Source: an uncultured Bacteroides sp. (GTDB lineage: Bacteria > Bacteroidota > Bacteroidia > Bacteroidales > Bacteroidaceae). Taken from it: a stretch of DNA of 8,961 nucleotides. Location: contig CAUHML010000131.1 in NCBI GenBank assembly GCA_959606905.1, positions 1 to 8,961 on the forward strand. Reading direction: 5' to 3'. The notes under the pieces are model-generated. The model did no database searches. It was not told the origin of the DNA and saw nothing but the letters and a program-made list of their open reading frames with translations. The translations under genes were made by a program, and so were the position numbers. Below are positions 6,826 through 8,961 of the stretch, in pieces; positions within the stretch are counted from its first letter, which is position 1; the number at the start of each line of letters is the position of its first letter.

Positions 6826-8298
6826 TTATGAATGGGCAGCCAGTGCTGCCAGCTTCTGCATAATTGCACTTACATCCTGCATTACATTCAAATTCTCTTC
6901 CTCTGCCTGCATCGTCTCGCCTGCGTGCGCCGATACCTGCTGGGAAATTGCTGAGATTGTCTGAATGGAATCTATAATTTCCTTATTTGCATTCTGCAAC
7001 TCGGAAATGCTTCTTGAAAGAGTATCTGCATTTTTCTGAATTGCACGCGTACTGTCCTCGATACTCTCAAAGCTTTCTTCTGCATTTGATGCACCAGTCT
7101 TCTCTTCGTTAATTCCATCTATCATATTGGAGACAACACCGACCACCTCCATGATTGCATTGGACACGTTGCTGATCAACTCTGTAATATGTACGGTTGC
7201 TTCTTTGGTTCTCGTTGCCATACCGGAAATTTCTGTTGCAACGACAGAAAATCCTCTTCCTGCCTCTCCGGCACGGGCTGCTTCAATGCTCGCATTCAAT
7301 GCAAGAAGACTTGTTTGGTTCGTAATTCCTCCAATCAGTTCTACAATGGAATTCATTTCATCCATATACTGGTTCAGATTTTCCAGTTTTTCTGTAACCT
7401 CGGTTCCATTATCAACAGAAGCTTCAACTTCCGATGCCAGGTGCTCGATATCCTGTTTGCCTTCCGCTAACGCTTTCAGAGTAAGTGTCATGCTGTTTCC
7501 GATTTCTTCCACAGCGGTTGCAACTTCATCCACCTTATCCTGAATTGCATGTGTCTGTTCCAACTGATTCTGCACATGTTCTGCGGTATCAGTAGCACCT
7601 GCAGATACTTCCTGCATTGCCTCAGTCGTTGTCTTAGATGCCGCTGTCAGCTTTTCGAAACGTACATTGATATCTGCAATATTGCCGGAAAGCTGCTGAT
7701 CAAGTTCCTCATTTCTTTCCAGAAGATTTTCAGCCTCTGCTTTTGCCTGCGCCACTTCTGTAAATCTCTTTCTTGTGTTTTCGCGAATCACTTTTGTAGT
7801 CAAAACAGAATTCGCTCCAACCATGATCATAACAACAATCTGTACAACTGCTGCTTCGATTCCATGATACCCAAAACCGCCTTTTGTCGCACCGATCACA
7901 ACAACAATGAAAGTCTCTAATATGGTACCTGTATTAATCAGAAGAAGATAACGTGTGTCACTGTAAATGGTGACAACAAAAATCATCGGAATTACAAATA
8001 CATAAATCAGATTTGTCGGTGAAGTAAAAAGACATATTGTGTAAAATAATGCAAATCCATAGGAAACCAGATGTTTGATCATCGCATGTTCCGTATTACC
8101 TTTCCAACAAATCACCTCGCCAATCAAAGGTATGACACCAACGACCGTAGCGATTGTCATATATACCGGAGACAGTTGTCCTCTTACGCTTTCCCATATC
8201 ATAAAAAACACCATAACCGCTACCGTACTGATATGTGACAGCATCGCAATGCGATTCGACCGCGTTAATTCCGAAATTTCTTTTGTTTCCACCATCAT
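6826..8298 (-). CDS. Methyl-accepting chemotaxis-type receptor with six membrane helices
   Basis: A receptor of the MCP family, expected to control a CheA kinase through CheW. In 490 residues, the N-terminal third (about 17-168) gives six hydrophobic segments with short connections and no sizeable extracytoplasmic domain. I see no clear HAMP. A charged coiled coil begins near 172 and leads into the signalling hairpin. Its tip is unmistakable: QTSLLALNASIEAARAGE (328-345) followed by GRGFSVVATE. About 148 residues follow the tip, roughly 21 heptads, near what a 44-heptad class would have; this is a hand count. There is no C-terminal CheR-binding pentapeptide. GGAGG (8307-8303) lies four bases before the ATG at 8298 and seven before a second ATG at 8295, so either may be used. 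The signal sensed is unknown, presumably within or near the membrane. The gene follows a small unknown gene by 47 bp on the same strand. Confidence 0.93.
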   Translation of the reverse strand: MMVETKEISELTRSNRIAMLSHISTVAVMVFFMIWESVRGQLSPVYMTIATVVGVIPLIGEVICWKGNTEHAMIKHLVSYGFALFYTICLFTSPTNLIYVFVIPMIFVVTIYSDTRYLLLINTGTILETFIVVVIGATKGGFGYHGIEAAVVQIVVMIMVGANSVLTTKVIRENTRKRFTEVAQAKAEAENLLERNEELDQQLSGNIADINVRFEKLTAASKTTTEAMQEVSAGATDTAEHVQNQLEQTHAIQDKVDEVATAVEEIGNSMTLTLKALAEGKQDIEHLASEVEASVDNGTEVTEKLENLNQYMDEMNSIVELIGGITNQTSLLALNASIEAARAGEAGRGFSVVATEISGMATRTKEATVHITELISNVSNAIMEVVGVVSNMIDGINEEKTGASNAEESFESIEDSTRAIQKNADTLSRSISELQNANKEIIDSIQTISAISQQVSAHAGETMQAEEENLNVMQDVSAIMQKLAALAAHS

Positions 8299-8345
8299 AA
8301 TTCCTCCTCTAGAAAAGTTTTTCCTACTTATCCTTATATTATTTC

Positions 8346-8630
8346 TTAAGCATCCTGATATTCTATTTTTAGTGGTGTATGTGTCTCAAATACCTTTGCA
8401 AAATCAATTTCCGGGTTAAACATTGTATAAAATGAAGAATGTGCATCACATGTAATATTCTTCTGCGGTACAGAATTTAATGTACCATCCTTATTATATT
8501 TATAAAATGTAGCCTCCGTCACTCCATGTATCTCAACCTTGTATAATGGTGTTCTAGATTCATGCTTTGGCACATAGCTGCCTTCTTTAAACTGCAACAC
8601 GTAATTCGGCTGTTCCATAGGTTCTGCCAT
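8346..8630 (-). CDS. Small protein of unknown family, upstream of the chemoreceptor gene
   Basis: A 94-residue protein that I do not recognise. It has no signal peptide or membrane helix and looks soluble. It is rich in aromatic residues (nine Phe or Tyr between residues 10 and 75), with alternating hydrophobic and polar residues such as YKVEIHGVTEATFYKYN (29-45) that suggest a small beta-rich fold. It has a single Cys (61) and five His residues. The start is the ATG at 8630, preceded by GGAGG (8645-8641) at a spacing of ten bases. A longer reading from GTG 8657 would place the ribosome site inside the gene and is rejected. The next gene on the strand, the receptor, starts 47 bp after its stop with no terminator between, so they are probably co-transcribed. 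A role as partner or ligand-binding accessory of the receptor is only a guess. Confidence 0.75.
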   Translation of the reverse strand: MAEPMEQPNYVLQFKEGSYVPKHESRTPLYKVEIHGVTEATFYKYNKDGTLNSVPQKNITCDAHSSFYTMFNPEIDFAKVFETHTPLKIEYQDA

Positions 8631-8649
8631 ATTGTATAAACCTCCCTCT

Positions 8650-8675
8650 TCATTCACTTTTGTCCTTCATAACAT
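8650..8675 (-). CDS. Possible leader mini-ORFs (ATG-TTA-TGA and a six-codon frame)
   Basis: On the - strand AAAGGAG (8688-8682) is followed six bases later by ATG-TTA-TGA (8675-8667), a start-Leu-stop frame. Overlapping it, ATG at 8670 opens a six-codon frame, M-K-D-K-S-E, stopping at 8652-8650 just before the ribosome site of the 94-residue gene. The spacing makes initiation here plausible. Such frames can tune translation of the next gene, but nothing proves they are translated. Confidence 0.35.
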
Positions 8676-8686
8676 AATAATCTCCT

Positions 8687-8760
8687 TTATTTTTCAATAT
8701 CATTCCACGCTGACGAAGCCTTATCGCAAACTGTATCAAACAGTCCGGGGCTTTAGCTTA
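8687..8760 (-). ncRNA. Structured 5' leader of the small-protein/receptor unit
   Basis: The - strand RNA can fold a two-tier stem-loop. AAGCC (8753-8749) pairs with GGCTT (8720-8716). Inside, CGGACTGT (8747-8740) pairs with ACAGTTTG (8734-8727) with two G-U pairs and the loop TTGAT. The tiers are joined by an asymmetric internal loop. GCT (8757-8755) could also pair with AGC (8711-8709). The leader is about 150 nt long, unusual for so compact a region. It does not match the consensus of any riboswitch I know, including the c-di-GMP ones. It may be a regulatory element or chance folding. Confidence 0.35.
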
Positions 8761-8790
8761 ATCGTTAAATAAAAGCAATTATTTTATATA

Positions 8791-8819
8791 ATTTTAGATT
8801 ATTTCACTAAATGTTGCAA
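8791..8819 (-). promoter_or_regulatory. Promoter of the small-protein/receptor unit
   Basis: Read on the - strand, TTGCAA (8819-8814) and TAAAAT (8796-8791) are separated by exactly 17 bp, matching the housekeeping sigma consensus at 4/6 and 5/6. Transcription would start near 8784, about 150 nt before the ATG at 8630. Confidence 0.6.
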
Positions 8820-8882
8820 TAGGTTATAATTACCATTAATCAGATAATTTCTGTAATAAATATGGATTTTGCTTATAGCAAG

Positions 8883-8918
8883 AAAAAAAGCCGCCCAGGC
8901 CATAGACCTGTGCGGCTT
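8883..8918 (-). terminator. Intrinsic terminator of a gene beyond the right edge
   Basis: On the - strand AAGCCGC (8918-8912) pairs with GCGGCTT (8894-8888). After one mismatch CAGG/CCTG extends the stem (8910-8907 with 8899-8896), with a seven-base loop. A T-run (8889-8883) follows directly. It must end a - strand transcript entering from past 8961 and separates it from the small-protein/receptor unit. Confidence 0.85.
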
Positions 8919-8961
8919 CTCATAAGATGATTTAAATTAAGTTTATCCTTCAATAGCAATA
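8919..8961 (-). other. 3' end or trailer of an off-window - strand gene
   Basis: This 43-bp stretch lies between the terminator and the window edge. Several - strand stops occur, for example one frame ending I-A-I-E-G-stop at 8946-8944, but too little is visible to say which frame is coding or what the gene is. The rest of the gene-poor stretch from 8631 to here is accounted for by the promoter, leader and terminator entries. Confidence 0.4.

Noticed and set aside
8631..8657. GTG 8657 as start of the 94-residue protein
   Set aside because: It would place the strong GGAGG site inside the coding region. ATG 8630 is properly spaced behind that site.
8687..8752. A 21-codon open stretch on the - strand with protein-like composition
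   Set aside because: It has no ATG, GTG or TTG start and no ribosome site, and it overlaps the predicted leader stem-loop.
8721..8760. A sigma-28 (flagellar) promoter for the receptor unit, CTAAA and GCGATAA
   Set aside because: The two elements are about 24 bp apart, too far for the 15-16 bp spacing, and a good housekeeping promoter exists upstream.
8631..8784. A c-di-GMP riboswitch ahead of the receptor unit
   Set aside because: Receptor genes often carry one, but the conserved core stretches of class I or class II are not visible in the leader.

Overview
The window looks like chromosome of a gut-type Bacillota, most likely a Lachnospiraceae relative. The evidence is the AT-rich composition, the strong GGAGG ribosome-binding sites and the families present; no rRNA or other marker gene fixes the species. 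Genes are densely packed. I see no tRNA, rRNA, CRISPR array, insertion sequence or attachment site.

Positions 1-5400 form an alpha-galactoside (melibiose/raffinose-type) utilisation locus on the + strand. It starts with the end of an AraC-family regulator whose true start lies before the window. A large composite terminator with a promoter directly behind it comes next. Then follow a MelB-type cation:melibiose symporter, a GH36 alpha-galactosidase, and a small YczE-like membrane protein whose ribosome site lies inside the end of the galactosidase gene. The inferred logic is that the regulator senses the sugar, MelB imports it, the cytoplasmic galactosidase releases galactose, and the membrane protein is an unexplained passenger or exporter.

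Positions 5444-6544 (- strand) encode a stand-alone Fic AMP-transferase with an N-terminal autoinhibitory motif and a C-terminal winged-helix DNA-binding domain. Its promoter is compact and its best start is a GTG. Three CACTA repeats spaced exactly 11 bp apart, with phased A/T tracts, lie just upstream of the promoter. This is a candidate autoregulatory operator. Between fic and the next gene is a + strand promoter-like pair that runs straight into a strong hairpin with a T-tract, a possible tiny RNA or transcription barrier.

Positions 6826-8800 (- strand) hold a probable two-gene unit: a 94-residue protein of unknown family followed by a chemoreceptor-type protein. The receptor has six membrane helices, no extracytoplasmic domain and no evident HAMP. 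The unit has a good sigma-A-like promoter and a leader of about 150 nt. The leader can fold into a stem-loop and contains a minimal ATG-TTA-TGA reading frame. The window ends with a strong - strand terminator for a gene beyond the right edge.

The most novel material is the small protein/chemoreceptor unit with its leader, the phased operator of fic, and the promoter-terminator module. The sugar locus is well explained by known families.
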